Assembly (NCBI GenBank): GCA_003427395.1
Contig: BFEA01000168.1
Location: 32,006 to 96,005 of the forward strand
Length of the DNA stretch: 64,000 nucleotides
Source of the DNA: Chara braunii
Lineage: Eukaryota > Streptophyta > Charophyceae > Charales > Characeae
Direction of reading: 5' to 3'
The position numbers were made by a program, and so were the translations under genes. The number at the start of each line of letters is the position of its first letter. Positions within the stretch are counted from its first letter, which is position 1. The notes below the pieces were generated by a model. That model saw only the letters and a list, made by a program, of their open reading frames with translations, did not search any database and was not told the DNA's origin. Positions 21,431 to 33,756 of the stretch are shown piece by piece.

Positions 21431-22400
21431 GCTACGTGTGGTCTGCGATCTGCACCGGTGTCCTTGCTGGGACCTACTACAGCATGACAACCAACCGATT
21501 AAAATAAAATCAAATAAATATTCGGTCTAATTTTGTCAGAAAGTAGTCAAGCGGTAACAACAAGTAATCTCAGATTCCTACAAACTCTATTCTACTTTTG
21601 ACTAGTCTGAGGCAAATTGCAATGCAGCAAGGGATATATACCACCTATCTAGAGTTGTCTGTCAGTTGTTAGCAGCGTCTATCACAACTAGTCAAAAATA
21701 AAAGTTATTTGATAGTTGTGCATGCAGAATAAAATTTTACAATAATAACTAATTGAATTGTTTACCAGTATCTTCCCTCCCCTTGTATCCTTCTTGAGTA
21801 GTCTCTTGGTGTCGACGTCCGAAAGCTCTGGTTAAGCAGCGTGTCTGAAGGTGTGCCCGATGTTTACCCTCGCGTGCAACGAGCCTTACATCTGATTGAT
21901 ATGGCAGATTAAGAGGCAGTTTAAGGACAACCCCCGAGGTCCTCAGGAATTATTTAACGTTGCAGACAGGGCGGCGATCACAACCAGGATTTAATTCGGA
22001 TCCGCCAGAAATATTTATAGACGGTCTGGTGTGCATCTCATGTAGGACTGGTCAGACCACATTTCCTCTATTGCGCAGCAAGCAGAACCAAGGACAAGCG
22101 GCAAAGCATGCGTATACAAGTCTTAGCGGGTTGGCATGGTGACCGTGACCCGAGTGCTTCGTCCAGGGCCCTTGAAAGGCAACGCCTATCTCCCACCAAC
22201 ATCCTCCCCATGACCCTCAGGAACAACAAATTTGGATGAGTTTTGGGCCAAAAAACTCGGTTTCAATTTCGTTCAAAAAATAAAAGATGTCCATTTTGAC
22301 GAAATGGCAGTTCCAGGAAGAATGTGGACTCTCAAGGTCGAGCGCTTGCGACGCCTCACAATGAGACGACTATCAAGACAAAACTCACTTCCTCCCGGTA
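21431..22400. other. 5' flank of the host gag, no gene seen
   Basis: This lies upstream of the host gag on the minus strand and would be expected to hold its leader, primer-binding site and LTR. I could not identify LTR termini or a primer-binding site. AT-rich tracts lie at 21,500-21,760. Short open frames have no motifs. Confidence 0.4.
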
Positions 22401-23105
22401 AGAAGTAATGAAGAGGGTAGATAAGGTAAGGAGCAACGTACCTCATTGTGCTGCCCCCAACCACAAATTTCTCACCAGTAACCTAACGTGCATTTATGAT
22501 GACCGGTCGACGCCTCGACACAACCCACAATGCAATGCAGTTCCCCCTCGACTTAAATTGCCACGTCAGCAAATTTTCATCATCCTACGTGCACCCCGAT
22601 GTCACCACATACCCTTCCTGGCGTGCCCACTCGACCCTGGGCAGCCTCACACCAACGCACAAGCGCTATCACTACCCCACCATTACCCAGCGAACACCAA
22701 ACAGCTATTGAGAAGGCCGCCAGCAGAGCGATTCGAACCAGCTCCGAAACCAAATTGCAAGGAAAATTAGCAATAGCGAAATGACAGATTCCAGATTGCC
22801 AAATCACATTGAAAGCCAGGAAGTCCGACACTGTCCAGAAAGCAGAATTGCACCGATATTACACCAATGGAGAACCAAAACACTGAATCCGAGTGTCAAT
22901 GATAGCATACTCTCGCGATCACCAACATAAGTATCCAGAGTCCTACTTGGTGCTCGGTGCCCAGACTACTATCACGCAACTACTACCAGCCTACTAATTG
23001 ACAATGCAACTATTGATGTCAGGAGCAGAACTGAAGTACATGAAGATGTCGACCCTTGTAGACTATCGCCAAGACCAGGTACTCGCCCTCACATCATCAT
23101 CCTCA

Positions 23106-23111
23106 TCTCTC

Positions 23112-23179
<68 letters not shown>
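23106..23179. repeat. (CT)n microsatellite
   Basis: A nearly pure CT dinucleotide run of about 74 bp with one GT interruption near the start. Confidence 0.95.
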
Positions 23180-23183
<4 letters not shown>

Positions 23184-25953
23184 TCTCTACCTGCGTCTCC
23201 TTCCCATATAGGAAGACCACCACCACCTCTGCTGACCCATTCCAAGCCCTGCCCAATTATGGCTCGCTATGGTGCTGCCCACAGCAGCGCCATGCTTCTC
23301 TCGCACGACCGCACGCGCACGCACACTCGCCCACACGCTAGTGCAGCAGCAGCTCCGTTTGCACTTGCATGTGCCAAATCCCCAACCCCGATGCCCTACC
23401 CTACCTATATCCCAAGTGGCAGGGCGTTTTCCTTGCCTTTCCCCACGTGAGACCGAGTTTCCAATAGCTTCAATCTCGGCCAAAGTGTCAGCGCCCAGAC
23501 CCGTTCAGACAATGGCCTGGGTCCGAATTGGTTAGGCATGCCCAACCACCCATGCATGAACGTGCGATACTCCCCGTTTTGGCCATGTTGCTGGAAAAAC
23601 CTGCAAGGCTCACAAATATTGTGGATTCTCAAAAGCAAGGTGGATATAACCAACTGGCCCGTGACAACTATCTGCCGTCGACCAAGATTTGCAAAAATTG
23701 ACAAGTTCAGGGCATGTCGGGGGCCAGCCTTCACTTAGGGCGGGCATGTGCCTGATGCGAGGCCTTATGCGTCTTGGCCGAGGGATCAAACCCTCGCACT
23801 AAACTTCTACTTATTTACTTCGTCTAGAATGCAGTGTTTTTGAACAGGAAGTTGACAGCGGTGATGCTGGTCGTCCGTGGAGTAGTGTCTTAAAAAAATA
23901 AAAATATTTTTCGCGTTTTAAATTACAAACACCAAAATCTAAAAATACCAAAAATGGTATGAAAGCTAATCATGAAACCAAACCATAAAAACATTCCCAC
24001 TAAAAACTTGACTTTATGTTTTTGCCTTTCCATTAGTTCTATGTGTAGCACATTGAACGTGTTCGGAGCTTTCGGGAAGGCCCAAACATGTTAAGGGTGT
24101 AACTCGAGTTTGCCTAAGAATTTGAACATCCTCCAGGCAGAAGTTGTTTGTATTGTTCTTTCACATAACTTTTTTGTTTTTTTTTTCCAGATTTTTATGA
24201 GATTTTTTTTTTTTTTTTAATGTTCGTGTTGGGAGGGTCTCGGCTCTGGTTTGTGCTCGGTCGCGAACATTCGGATTCGGTCACCGAATGCAAACACGAT
24301 GCAACACAACCTCAGTTTAATTAAAAAAGAAGTGTGTGCTTGACAACAGACCTGACGTCTGGTTATCCTTCTACGGTGTCCTGTGCTTGAAATGTAGAAC
24401 GAGTGTCTACAATTAAGTTGAATTAACAGGAGGGTAGTTTTTACTTTCCATCATATAAAGTTCAATAGCATTACAGACAAAAAAATAAAATAAAAAAATA
24501 TCAACTTGATCAGCCTAAATGTATGCATACGACATTTCTGAAACTGGTTTCAACAGACACAGCAAACAAAACTCACTGGGTCCCTGAAGACTTCAACTGA
24601 TGACCCATCTCTTCAAGTGATTGTTGACCCATGTTTGCAGGGGCATATCAACCCACATACTGACAGAATCATAATTCTCAACTTAAATTCTGAAGTACAT
24701 TTGTAGATTTTCTTTCAAAGGCATGACTGATTCCATGTATGGATTGAGCGCCGTGCAAGCACACATTATCAGACAACTACGAAAACAACATTGGAACTAG
24801 CCTCTTAAAACGAAACAAAGTTTGTATATGAAACGTTAACAATACTGCATTTCGATCAACGTCGTATGTTTCTGTACGTTGTTGGACAACACAGGCGAAA
24901 GAGAGAGAGGGATCAGATGACCCCATGCCACAACAATCAAATCACCCACACATGCTTTGGGGTAGGGGGGGGGGTGGAGGAGGTGCAGGGCAGGGACACA
25001 GGCAGGAGCTTCATAATTAAGACTATCTAAATCACCAGCCGCCTTCCCTCCCCCTTCCCACCTCTCCAACAAGGATATCAATTAATTCACAGTCAAATCC
25101 ATCGGTCACCTCTTTGCGCATGCAGGCAGGCATATAAATTTGATTGGAATTCCAGACCCGCTTTCCCTCATGACGAAGGTGGTCGGTCAGTCACCCCATG
25201 TGCAATTACGTAGGTGGGTGATCCCTCTGTGGCTATCGTCCCCCGAACCTGCAATATCTTTCACCTTGCCTTTCACTCGTTCTGTTTGAGTCATCATTCA
25301 GTCTATTGAATTTTTTGGCACATCAAAACGAGCCACTTGGCCAAACGCCATGCAGAGTTCAGGCACGAGGACCCCAACATGGCCAGCAAGACCGATACCC
25401 CGCAATTGTCACCCTTTTGGGATGCTCGAAACACTTCCAGCAAGTCAAAACGGCGACAATGCCCATGATACCTATTGGCTAAGGTTTAAACCAACAGTCA
25501 GCACCCCGGCCAAGCAAAAAAATTGTCACGAGGAAACCGCGCTTTGCATCTGTCGGCCAAGTTGCAACCAGATCACTTCATGCTCGATGGGAAAATTACA
25601 CAGTCATTCACGTGGATTAGCAGGTTAAGCCATCCGTGTTGGAGACCCTTCCTTCATCCTCCAAAACGGTGACAACATAAATTTCAAGTTAACCCCGTGG
25701 TAAGAACCTAATCTGAAGTCAACTGTGCTTACTTCTTTTATATCAACAAGTGGACCCCCCCAAGCTACGCTCCGGCAGTGGAGGGGGACGAAAGGCAGAG
25801 ACAGGGGGAATGGCGAGGGGAGAAGATGAGGAGGAGAAGACAGGAAAGTAGTGAAAGGAAGACGGGAAGGGAGGAAAGGGGGTTTGTGAAATGGTCGGTG
25901 CAAAAAGAAACAAAAACAGAAAAAAGAAAGTGAAGAATGCACGTGTCTCTATG

Positions 25954-25956
<3 letters not shown>

Positions 25957-26025
<69 letters not shown>
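25957..26025. repeat. (GA)n microsatellite
   Basis: A pure GA dinucleotide run of about 69 bp. Long Arg-Glu or Ser-Leu open frames over it are artefacts. Confidence 0.95.
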
Positions 26026-26031
<6 letters not shown>

Positions 26032-26304
26032 TCCCGGGGTGAAAGAAGTCGGTCAGAAGTTGGCGCTGCAGCCATGACGCCAAAGTCTTACGGCCGTAGC
26101 TTTTGACGAAGCGGAAGTTGGGGGGTGAAGAGTCCGTTCTGGCGATGGCAGAGAGGATCAGTCCATAGGTCAGCAGGCCTGGGGTGAAAGAAGAGAGCCA
26201 GAAGGTGGTCCTGCAGCCTCCAGAGAGGATGAGAGAGAGAGAGACACACACACACAAACACACACACACACACATAGACACACAGGAGATTGAAGAGTTA
26301 CCTG

Positions 26305-26311
<7 letters not shown>

Positions 26312-26353
<42 letters not shown>

Positions 26354-26495
26354 NNNNNNNNNNNNNNNNNNNNNNNNNNNNNNNNNNNNNNNNNNNNNNN
26401 NNNNNNNNNNNNNNNNNNNNNNNNNNNNNNNNNNNNNNNNNNNNNNNNNNNNNNNNNNNNNNNNNNNNNNNNNNNNNNNNNNNNNNNNNNNNNNN
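26312..26495. other. (CT)n run followed by a 142-bp assembly gap
   Basis: CT repeats from 26,312 to 26,353 run straight into 142 N (26,354-26,495), followed by a poly-A tract (26,496-26,515). The assembly stopped in simple sequence, so the true length is unknown. Confidence 0.95.
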
Positions 26496-26660
26496 AAAAA
26501 AAAAAAAAAAAAAAATTATTGTGGTGGTGCAAATTTCGATCACAAAAAACGACGGGAAGAAAAAAGTGTGACTGTGTATATTTCGATGTTCTAGCGGGAG
26601 ATTCACATGTGCTCGAGACATCACCGAAGGGGCGGCGGGCGCTGCGCTACCGGGAGCGCT

Positions 26661-26935
26661 GAGCTCGGTGCTACCAGGCGCGCCCGTTAGGAAGCGGAGC
26701 GCTCGGTGCTACCAGGCGCACCCGTTAGGAACCTCGCAGTTTCACATGGTAGCAGCGGTGAGCAGTGGTGGGAGGGAGTGCATAGCAAGGAGGGGGCAGG
26801 GAGGATATGGCGAGGAGCGTTTTGAAGCACGGTGCCATCACCTGTGAACGTGTGGGAGGGAGTGCATGGCAAGGAGGGGGCAGGGAGGATATGGCGAGGA
26901 GTGTTTTGAAGTACAATGCCGTCACCTGTGAACGC
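26661..26935. repeat. Two local tandem duplications
   Basis: GCTCGGTGCTACCAGGCGC[GA]CCCGTTAGGAA occurs twice (about 26,663 and 26,700). GTGGGAGGGAGTGCAT[AG]GCAAGG with its following sequence, to CATCACCTGTGAACG, occurs at 26,768 and 26,852, an 84-bp unit with about five differences. No coding frame is supported. Confidence 0.85.
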
Positions 26936-27872
26936 TTTTGCTAGGGTGGCGTGCATGGATGGGGTGCGTCAAGCGACGCCGCAGGGGCAAGTGGGCTATG
27001 GGGGGCAGGGTTTCGTTGGGGGAAGTGTATTTCGAGTGACGAGGAAGGCTCAACTTTGGTGTTTTGGCCGGAAGGGAGAAGTGCACTTTCATGTGGAGGG
27101 AGAGGGGGAGGAAGGTCGTTCAAGTGGGAATATCGGGACTAAAGGAAGCTCTACATCAAGGGGTTCCCCTTCTTCCTCAATAGGGTTGTAAGCAAGACTT
27201 TGTAAAGGCTTGAACCTCCTGTGACGACTCGCCAACGGGTTTGATGAGGAGGTGCCGCACTGTTTTCGATTCTTCTTGGAAGATTGAAGATGGTCGTTGA
27301 AGTTTTCAGTGCTAGTAATGTCGTAGAGCCTAGTGGCTAGCAGTGGAAGGGAGGGTGTCTTCCTTCCCTGAAAACGGTGGGGTAGGGTTTGAGGGGGAAA
27401 TGGTAAGGTGGGGATTTTGAGGAAGTGGGGATGGAGGCTTCTCGTTGGTCTATAGTCCTTAGGGTCATGGTCCTGCCCATGGGTGTTTTGGCTCGCTCAT
27501 ATTTAAATAATTACTAATAATCTTCTGATTTTGATTTGAAATCCCCGATCCTTTGCTTCTTTCTGTGATTTCTCAATTAGTAGCTCCAAAGTAGTTGATG
27601 TTGCTCAATTCCGATCAATGATCTTAAGAGTCGTATACTTCGTTGTTTTCGAACTTTTCATTCTAGATATTCACTTCTTACAATTTTTCTCGGAAACGTG
27701 CCAATCTTTTTTGCAATCCACCTTTTGTATGATCGCCCTACATAAATTCATAATTATCAAATTCGTAAGTCTTATGCTAAACCTTTCTCAAACTGAGATT
27801 TGAGATTCTATTTCGAAAATCCTTTTTGGACATCTGAACCTAAATCTGAATGTTTTTCCTTAAATACACATG

Positions 27873-29532
27873 TCTATGGCTCTAGCATGTGGCGATCAAC
27901 TAAAGCAACTACCTATCAAACTGAAACTCAGACTAAGTAGTAGCCTCACTCAGTCACATGCAGGTCAAAACCACGAAGGTAACTACTCTCACCAGCCCAA
28001 AATCAACCTTATCAAACAATAGGTTATGATCTTTCAATGATTTAATCCCTTTATACCCAACTTACATAAGGCATAAAGCTAGACCACCCAATCTTATGGG
28101 AACCTGTCTAGCTCAGTCATAGAATATACACAAACACAGGGCACTACAACTTTTCTCTTCTTTGGGCATATGACTAGGTTAGCCAACCTAGTCACCCTGA
28201 ACCATTTAAGTATCCAAGTTATATATAATTGTCTACACTTTGACTTTTGAGGCAACATATGACTGCACCGATCATCATAGATCAAGATTCAGCCTGTCCC
28301 TTCTTACCACAACTTTCATTCTTAATTCATTCTCTCTTCAGTTGGTGATAAGCTGTAGTCAGACCATCCAATCTTATGGAAAAATGTCTGACTAACCTGT
28401 TCATAAGTAAGTAATATAAGATATAAATAAATTTAGCCTTTTTGTTCCAGCATGTGCGTGGCTCCAAACCAGACCACCTAATTTTATGGGAACCTGTCCA
28501 GTCCTTTGCCTGAATTTCTCCCTCAAAAATAAAACGAAAGAGAGTTAAGGTCATCCAATCTTATGGAACGTGTTCAACTCTCCTTCAGAAATTAACAAAA
28601 CATAAGAAACCCTAAAGAAAACAAGACAACCTGGTCATCCAATCTTATGGAAAAATGTTTGGTCCTTGAAAATCAAGCACAGACAACCCTCACAAGTCAA
28701 AGCAACCAGACCACCCAATCTTATGGGAACCTGTCTGGTCCTTCAGGCAATCAAAAATAAACATAGCACTGGGCCTTCCAATCTTATGGAGATTCTCTCA
28801 GCCTTTTGTTGACCCAGTCAAACACAGTCAATACGGCCTTCCTCCCACCTTTCCCCCAGATGCAACCCCACAATCTGCTTTCAGCCAGGCAAACAAAAAT
28901 TGAAACTGCAACTTGCACAATCATTTCTTTAACTAAGTCTTGTTTGTCCTGAAAGTCAAACTGAAAGTCAAAGTAGGGAGACAGACAACCTACTCCGTCA
29001 AACATAGTAAGAAATACAAATAGGGGTTATAATTGGGTTTATAGAAGGAAAGCAATGGTCACCTCTCAGTGTTCTGCCTCCAGAACCTCGGCAGAGCTCC
29101 CGCAATCAGTGGGTTGACTCCCCACAGAGTCTTGCTGCGGTCCTACGGGTTGCAATCCCGCCTACCGCCTTCCCCTCAGAACAGGATTAGACTTAGAGTA
29201 AGAAAGGCAGAAGGAGATAGGTTTTAGTCTCTCAGATCCAAGAATGGTGCTCTCAGACTCACGCGAGAGGGCCTGGAAGTCTTCAAGCGCCCGAGGGTCC
29301 CGCAATGATGGCCAAAACCACAACCGCCGATCAAACCGAAGCCAAACTGTTGACGAAACGGACCTCCCCCGACGAAGCTTCCAGTCGCAGCGTTAACCCC
29401 CTCTCCCCTTTCCTCAATAGCCTGGCCACTGCCTCAAGCTGTGATGTCACTCCTTCTGACCATATCGTGGCCACGCACACTAAAAAGGTTGCATTCGAAC
29501 AAAGCATACCCTCTCCCTCCGCTTGAAGGCGT
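27873..29532 (-). mobile_element. Giant LTR fragment, copy D (minus)
   Basis: The minus strand matches the middle of the family LTR. From about 29,320 it has the GGCCATCATTGCGGGACCCTC segment, then the GC-rich segment with GTTGCAATCCCGCC, hairpin array 1 (28,800-28,077), the TATA box (complement of 28,050-28,055), and it breaks off near 27,873 within the GCCACATGCTAGAGCCATA segment. Neither LTR terminus is present. At 29,533 copy E starts in the opposite orientation, forming a head-to-head pair like copies 1 and 2. Confidence 0.75.
28077..28800 (-). repeat. Hairpin array 1, copy D
   Basis: Perfect stems: AGCTAGAC (28,077-28,084) with GTCTAGCT (28,106-28,113); TAGTCAGAC (28,366-28,374) with GTCTGACTA (28,386-28,394); ACCAGAC (28,705-28,711) with GTCTGGT (28,733-28,739). 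Further loop copies lie near 28,480, 28,550, 28,635 and 28,775 with weaker stems. The loop reads CACCCAATCTTATGG on this strand, an A/T variant of the copy 1 loop. Confidence 0.8.
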
Positions 29533-30365
29533 TGTCGACGCTAATACCCTTACAAGGGTATCCGCCCTGGTTTTTGCAAGCGACAAAAAATAGTTTTGGT
29601 TTAAAGTTTAAGTATACCGCGCCAGGCGCGACTGTGTCTGTAATTTACATTGACTGGATGGCAGACTAGAATAGAGTGTATGTGGGCGCGCAGTTTTAAG
29701 GCGCGCGTGTGATTTTGCTGGTTGAGTGGGCAGCCGGTCTAGTCGACCGACCCAGACCGTGTTTTGGATTTGATTAAGGGACAAGAGTTTGTTTTTTTTG
29801 GTTAACCTGTGCAACCTACGGTAGGATTGGCGCAAAGGAGGTCGCGCAGGGCAGCCACGGCGCGGTCCAGTTAAGCCGGCGCGGGTGCCCAGTCACGGTA
29901 CGTCGGTTGTAGATAGAAAAATGAGGACTTGGGCTGTTCTTCCCAGGCCTGGGCGCCTCACGGTACCGTGTCATATGGGAATTCGCGCCTGATTGTCTCA
30001 GGTTTGGGCTTAGCCCTATAGGTTATGCCATTGGGCTATTGCTACAAAGATATGGGGATCGAGACCGGCAGGTACCATAGTGGGAGCAGCGGAGCAACGG
30101 GAGGCTAAGGGGTTGAGGGTCCCGCGGGACTATCCCCCTTTTGTTTGTTCAAGGGAGTCCAATCGTGGGCCTTGCCCTTTGGTACTAAGGGAGCCCCGGT
30201 AGTTCCTTCCCCGACAGTATTTCGGGATGCTCGGGTCTTTTTTTATCGCCCCGCTTCTGATAGAAAATCCGACGCTAGTCCGCGGCCCACAACCCCCACT
30301 GGCAGACTGGGAGTAAGGAGGCCGAGCGACTTTTGGCGCCGCTACGGGGCATTACCCCGGCCGGA

Positions 30366-30452
30366 GTCCTTCGGGACATCCGTTAAAAATTGGAATGATA
30401 CAGAGAAAAGTCGCATGTGCCCCTGCGCACGGCGGACAGGCATAAATCGAGG
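30366..30452 (+). pseudogene. U6 snRNA-derived sequence
   Basis: GTCC-TTCG-GGAC (the U6 5' stem-loop) is followed by ATCCGTTAAAAATTGGAA, then ATACAGAGA (the invariant ACAGAGA box at 30,400-30,406), then TGCCCCTGCGCA and CATAAATCGAG, in the order of plant U6. Known U6 has TTAGCATGG with the catalytic AGC triad after ACAGAGA; here it reads GTCGCATGT, so the triad is lost. There is no terminal T run, no upstream TATA or USE that I can see, and no poly-A or target duplication. It is absent from LTR copies 1 and 2, so it was acquired in the E/F subfamily. Confidence 0.75.
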
Positions 30453-30854
30453 GGCGGGGCCGCGGCTGAGCGTTGTCGGAGTGCCGACTGTCGTCATACT
30501 GCGCGGAGTGAGAGGCCGGGTCGGCGACTATGGGAACAAGGGAAGTGAGCGGAGCGCAGTAAACAGCGGGCGTAGTCGGGAGGAAGACGAGAGGGGGGCA
30601 GCGAGGATGAACCTGGCTGGGGCCGCCGTCGAAGTGCGTTCGAAGGAGAAGACGAGGAAGTGAACGAGAGGCGACGGGCGGGAGTGCTGAGGCAGCAGGG
30701 CAGGCGCAGCGGGAGGTGAGGCGGTGCTGCCACAACGGCCTGTGAGCGTAGAAAGAAAGGATGAATCCGGACGGATAGGCGCGCCAGGTGCGGGCGGGAC
30801 AAAGCCAACTATGGCGGATGCGAGCTGGACCATGAGGAGCGGGAAAACACGAAA

Positions 30855-30884
30855 CTCACCCGATCTGTGATGAAATCGGGTGAG
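30855..30884 (+). repeat. LTR 5'-region hairpin, copy E
   Basis: CTCACCCGAT (30,855-30,864) pairs perfectly with ATCGGGTGAG (30,875-30,884), with loop CTGTGATGAA. It is identical in copy F (61,130-61,159). Compared with the copy 2 hairpin at 14,261, two stem positions differ on both arms so that pairing is kept. Confidence 0.8.
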
Positions 30885-32819
30885 AGAAAGTACGCTTTTG
30901 AGGTTTAGGAGGCGGACGAGTCAGAATCTACGGTCAGATCAGGGCGACAGTTAGTAGGAAAGTAGGTAGTAGAGAAAGTTAGCTCGTCGAGCTATGGTGG
31001 GAAGGAGAGATGGGGAGAAGAAGGTATCGATCTTACCCTTTTCCTGATGAAAACGGGAGGGGGGGGGGTGTTATTCTGATGTTTTAGGATAGGGCGACCT
31101 TGAATTTGTAGTTAGATTGAGTGTTAGATCATTTGATCAAAAGTTGGATAGAAGAGGTGCTCCGGGAAGCTATGGCGGGGAGAAGGAGAAACGAACGCAT
31201 GTTTCTCTCTTCTGAGCGGAATCCGATGGGGGAAGATTTGCGGTAGGGGTTTTGGGACGCTGCGAGTAGGATGAAGAAGTTAGATTTGGGAAAGAGATTG
31301 TGGGTTTTGTGCTGCGACGAGCATAGCCTGCATACGGATGAGGGGCTGGTTGAATGAGGAGTGAACCTGTCTTCGTTTGCGGGCAGATTCGTTCGATCTT
31401 GGACAAGCCCACAAAGCAAGTAGTGAGCGGTCAGCCGCTTGGTGGAAGCTTACCTGTGGACGGGAGTGCGGCTGCCCAGGCAACCAAAGAAACGTGATGA
31501 CGACCAAAAAGTCGGGGGATTGCCTGAATAAGTCAAAGACGCCATCCGCCGTGTTGAGCCGAGTGCCCAAGGATTAGCTTTAAATCCGTGGGACTGATAG
31601 TTGGCCGGTGAACTGCTGTTCCAGTGTTGCTAGTCTAGGCCCCGCGTGCTATCAGTCTGCTCAGTCAAACTANCGCTGTTTTTTCGGACCGGGGCATTCC
31701 TAACCGTGCAGCGATAATCTGATTGCAACAGCAAGCCGACCATGGAGGCTGCAGTCTACCTGCAGAATGACGGTTGGCTCGGCCTGTAGACCGGAATGAT
31801 GGGAAGGTGACTGCGGGGTCGTGAATCTAACAATCTGGCCAATGTGCCACTTGATCCACAACTGAGCTCTCCTTCACATAGGGAGGGTGTGGGCTAGGTT
31901 TTCTCTCTCTTGCGCGACTCACACGGCTGGTGGATGACAAGGTTGCGACTGCCGCACCCTTGCGGTTGGCTGTGCATGGTTGACTTATTGTTGCACTCTG
32001 TTTGCTTCCGCTACGCTGCTGCGCACGGCTGTTGGGCGCGCGTGACGGCAAACTGCTACATATAGTTGGGTTGTTCAACAGGTACACACGGCTGTGCATG
32101 GTTAGTGGGCGCGCAGTACTGGCGAACCGCTGCTGCATTCTTACTTGAGCGTAACAACGGCACACGGTTACGACGGCCTGGGGGAGTGACTAGGCGACAA
32201 TAAGAGGGTCTGTCAAGGATTGAGGGACCATTGAAGGTCCGATAGTTGGTATTTTGACTTCAGTCTGCCCAAACCGCGACGTGTTTCGACCAGCATTGCG
32301 GGGCCCTCAGGCGCATCAAGGCATCAAGGCCCTCTCACGCGAGTCTAAGTGCACCCATTTTGTATCTGAGAGTCTCAAAACTATCTCTACCTGCCTTTCT
32401 TACTCCAGTCTGTTGGTACTAAGAGGAAGGCGGCAGGCGGAATTGCAACCCGTAATCCGCGCCAAGGCCTTTGTGGGAGGTTGCCCCACGAATTGCGGGA
32501 GCTCTGCTGGAACTCAGGGGGAGTTAAGGAGGCAGGGAACTGACAGGTAACCGTTGTTGTTCCTTCTATAAACCCAGATTATAACCCCTATCTATACGTC
32601 TCCCTATGTATTGGCTGAGTATGTTGTATGCAGCCCTACGTTGACTTTAGTTTGACTTTGAGGACATGAATCAGACTAAGTAAAGGAATGCATCTGCAAT
32701 CTCAGTTTCAGTTTGTTGACTGCTTGAAGGCAGATTGTGAACAAGGGGGAATGGCATCAAGGAGAAGGTTGGGAGAAAGGCAGTTTTGTTTGAAGTTTGA
32801 ATGAATCTTATAGGGTCGG

Positions 32820-33640
32820 GCACTGTTCCATAACATTGGATGGCCTAGCTGCTGTGTTTTATTTTTCGAATTGCATTGAGAATCAGACAAGTTCCATAAG
32901 ATTGGATGGTCTGATTGCCCTGACTTGCAAGGGTTTTACTATGATTAACTTTCAGGAGCCAAGCATGTTCCATAAGATTGGATGGCTTGGTTGCCTTGTT
33001 TAATTGGGTTGTACTCTGTTTCATTAGTTTCTGAGCGAGGAAGTCGGGGCAAGTTCCATAAGATTGGATGACTTAGCCTCTTCCTGCTTTTGTTCTGAGG
33101 GAGTGATTTTGGCTGGGGGCGAGGCATGTTCCATAAGATTGGATGACCTTGGACTCATGCCACGCACAACTGAACCAGAGAAGAATGAACCTGACAGAGG
33201 ACCAGACATGTTCCATAAGATTTGATGATCTGACCCAAAGCCTCGCACATGCTGGAACCCAAAGGTTATAATTTGGTTTTATCTTAATACTATTCTACTT
33301 AAAAACAGGTTGGTCAGACAGGATCCCATAAGATTGGGTGGTCTGACTATAACTTATCATAAATTTGAAGAGAGTATAATTAAAAATATAACTGAGGGTA
33401 ACTTTGGGCAGACAGAGTTTTGTTTCTAAGATGAATGACTCAGTCCTACGCTCAGCTTTTGAACACTAAGTTCAGAAAGGTATATATAACTTGGGTATTA
33501 AACAATTCATGGCGACTAAGCATTGTTTTTAAGATGAATGGCTTAGTCATGTGCCCAAAGGAAGAGATAAGTAGTTGAGCAACTCGTTCGTGTATACTAA
33601 ATGGCTGAGTCGAGCATGTTCCATAAGATAAGATGACCTG
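32820..33640 (+). repeat. Hairpin array 1, copy E
   Basis: Loop GTTCCATAAGATTGGATG near 32,890, 32,968, 33,053, 33,128, 33,210, 33,325 and 33,618, with a variant at 32,826. Stems: AATCAGAC (32,881-32,888) with GTCTGATT (32,909-32,916), perfect; CCAAGC (32,959-32,964) with GCTTGG (32,985-32,990), perfect; GTCAGAC (33,313-33,319) with GTCTGAC (33,341-33,347), perfect; CGAGG with CCTTG near 33,119-33,151 using one G-T pair. Confidence 0.8.
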
Positions 33641-33664
33641 ACTTTACTCCTTATGTAAGCAGGG

Positions 33665-33670
33665 TATAAA
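33665..33670 (+). promoter_or_regulatory. LTR TATA box, copy E
   Basis: CAGGGTATAAAGGGTCAAAG followed by GAGAGACTATGAACTATTG. The context is conserved across all LTR copies that reach this point, which supports a promoter element; no transcript evidence is available. Confidence 0.55.
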
Positions 33671-33756
33671 GGGTCAAAGCATTGAGAGACTATGAACTAT
33701 TGTCTGCCGAGTTGACTTGGGGTTGGTGAGAGTACTTACCTTTGTGGTTGGCCTGC

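Larger units (their letters stand above)
22401..27872. other. Low-complexity and unassigned interval, no supported gene
   Basis: Open frames here are short and mostly products of CT/GA repeats. A T-rich tract ending in CCAG (about 24,170-24,191) resembles a 3' splice site, but no flanking exon is readable. The interval contains microsatellites at 23,106-23,179, 25,957-26,025 and 26,312-26,353, a CA-rich run (26,244-26,283), a gap, and minisatellites at 26,661-26,935. It could be intergenic or long-intron sequence. Confidence 0.5.
29533..33756 (+). mobile_element. Giant LTR, copy E (5' 4.2 kb)
   Basis: It starts TGTCGACGC with the family palindrome (29,544-29,561) and continues through the GC-rich region, the U6-like insert (30,366-30,452), hairpins at 30,855-30,884 and about 31,035-31,060, hairpin array 1 (32,820-33,640) and the TATA box (33,665). 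It stops matching the family near 33,757, about 85 bp after the TATA box, where a hAT-like sequence begins. It is a near twin of copy F at an offset of 30,276 bp. The tract from about 31,543 to 33,437 is identical between them as far as I can read, apart from one N at 31,673, while both flanks differ by several percent. Confidence 0.8.

Noticed and set aside
23998-24191. T-rich tract ending CCAG as an intron 3' end
   Set aside because: No readable exon on either side; too little evidence for a gene model.
30145-30663. 172-residue ORF in LTR copy E, kept open in copy F (60,441-60,938) despite a 21-base deletion
   Set aside because: The region is GC-rich with several overlapping long frames on both strands, it spans the U6-like insert, and it is absent from LTR copies 1 and 2. 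A frame-preserving indel happens one time in three by chance.
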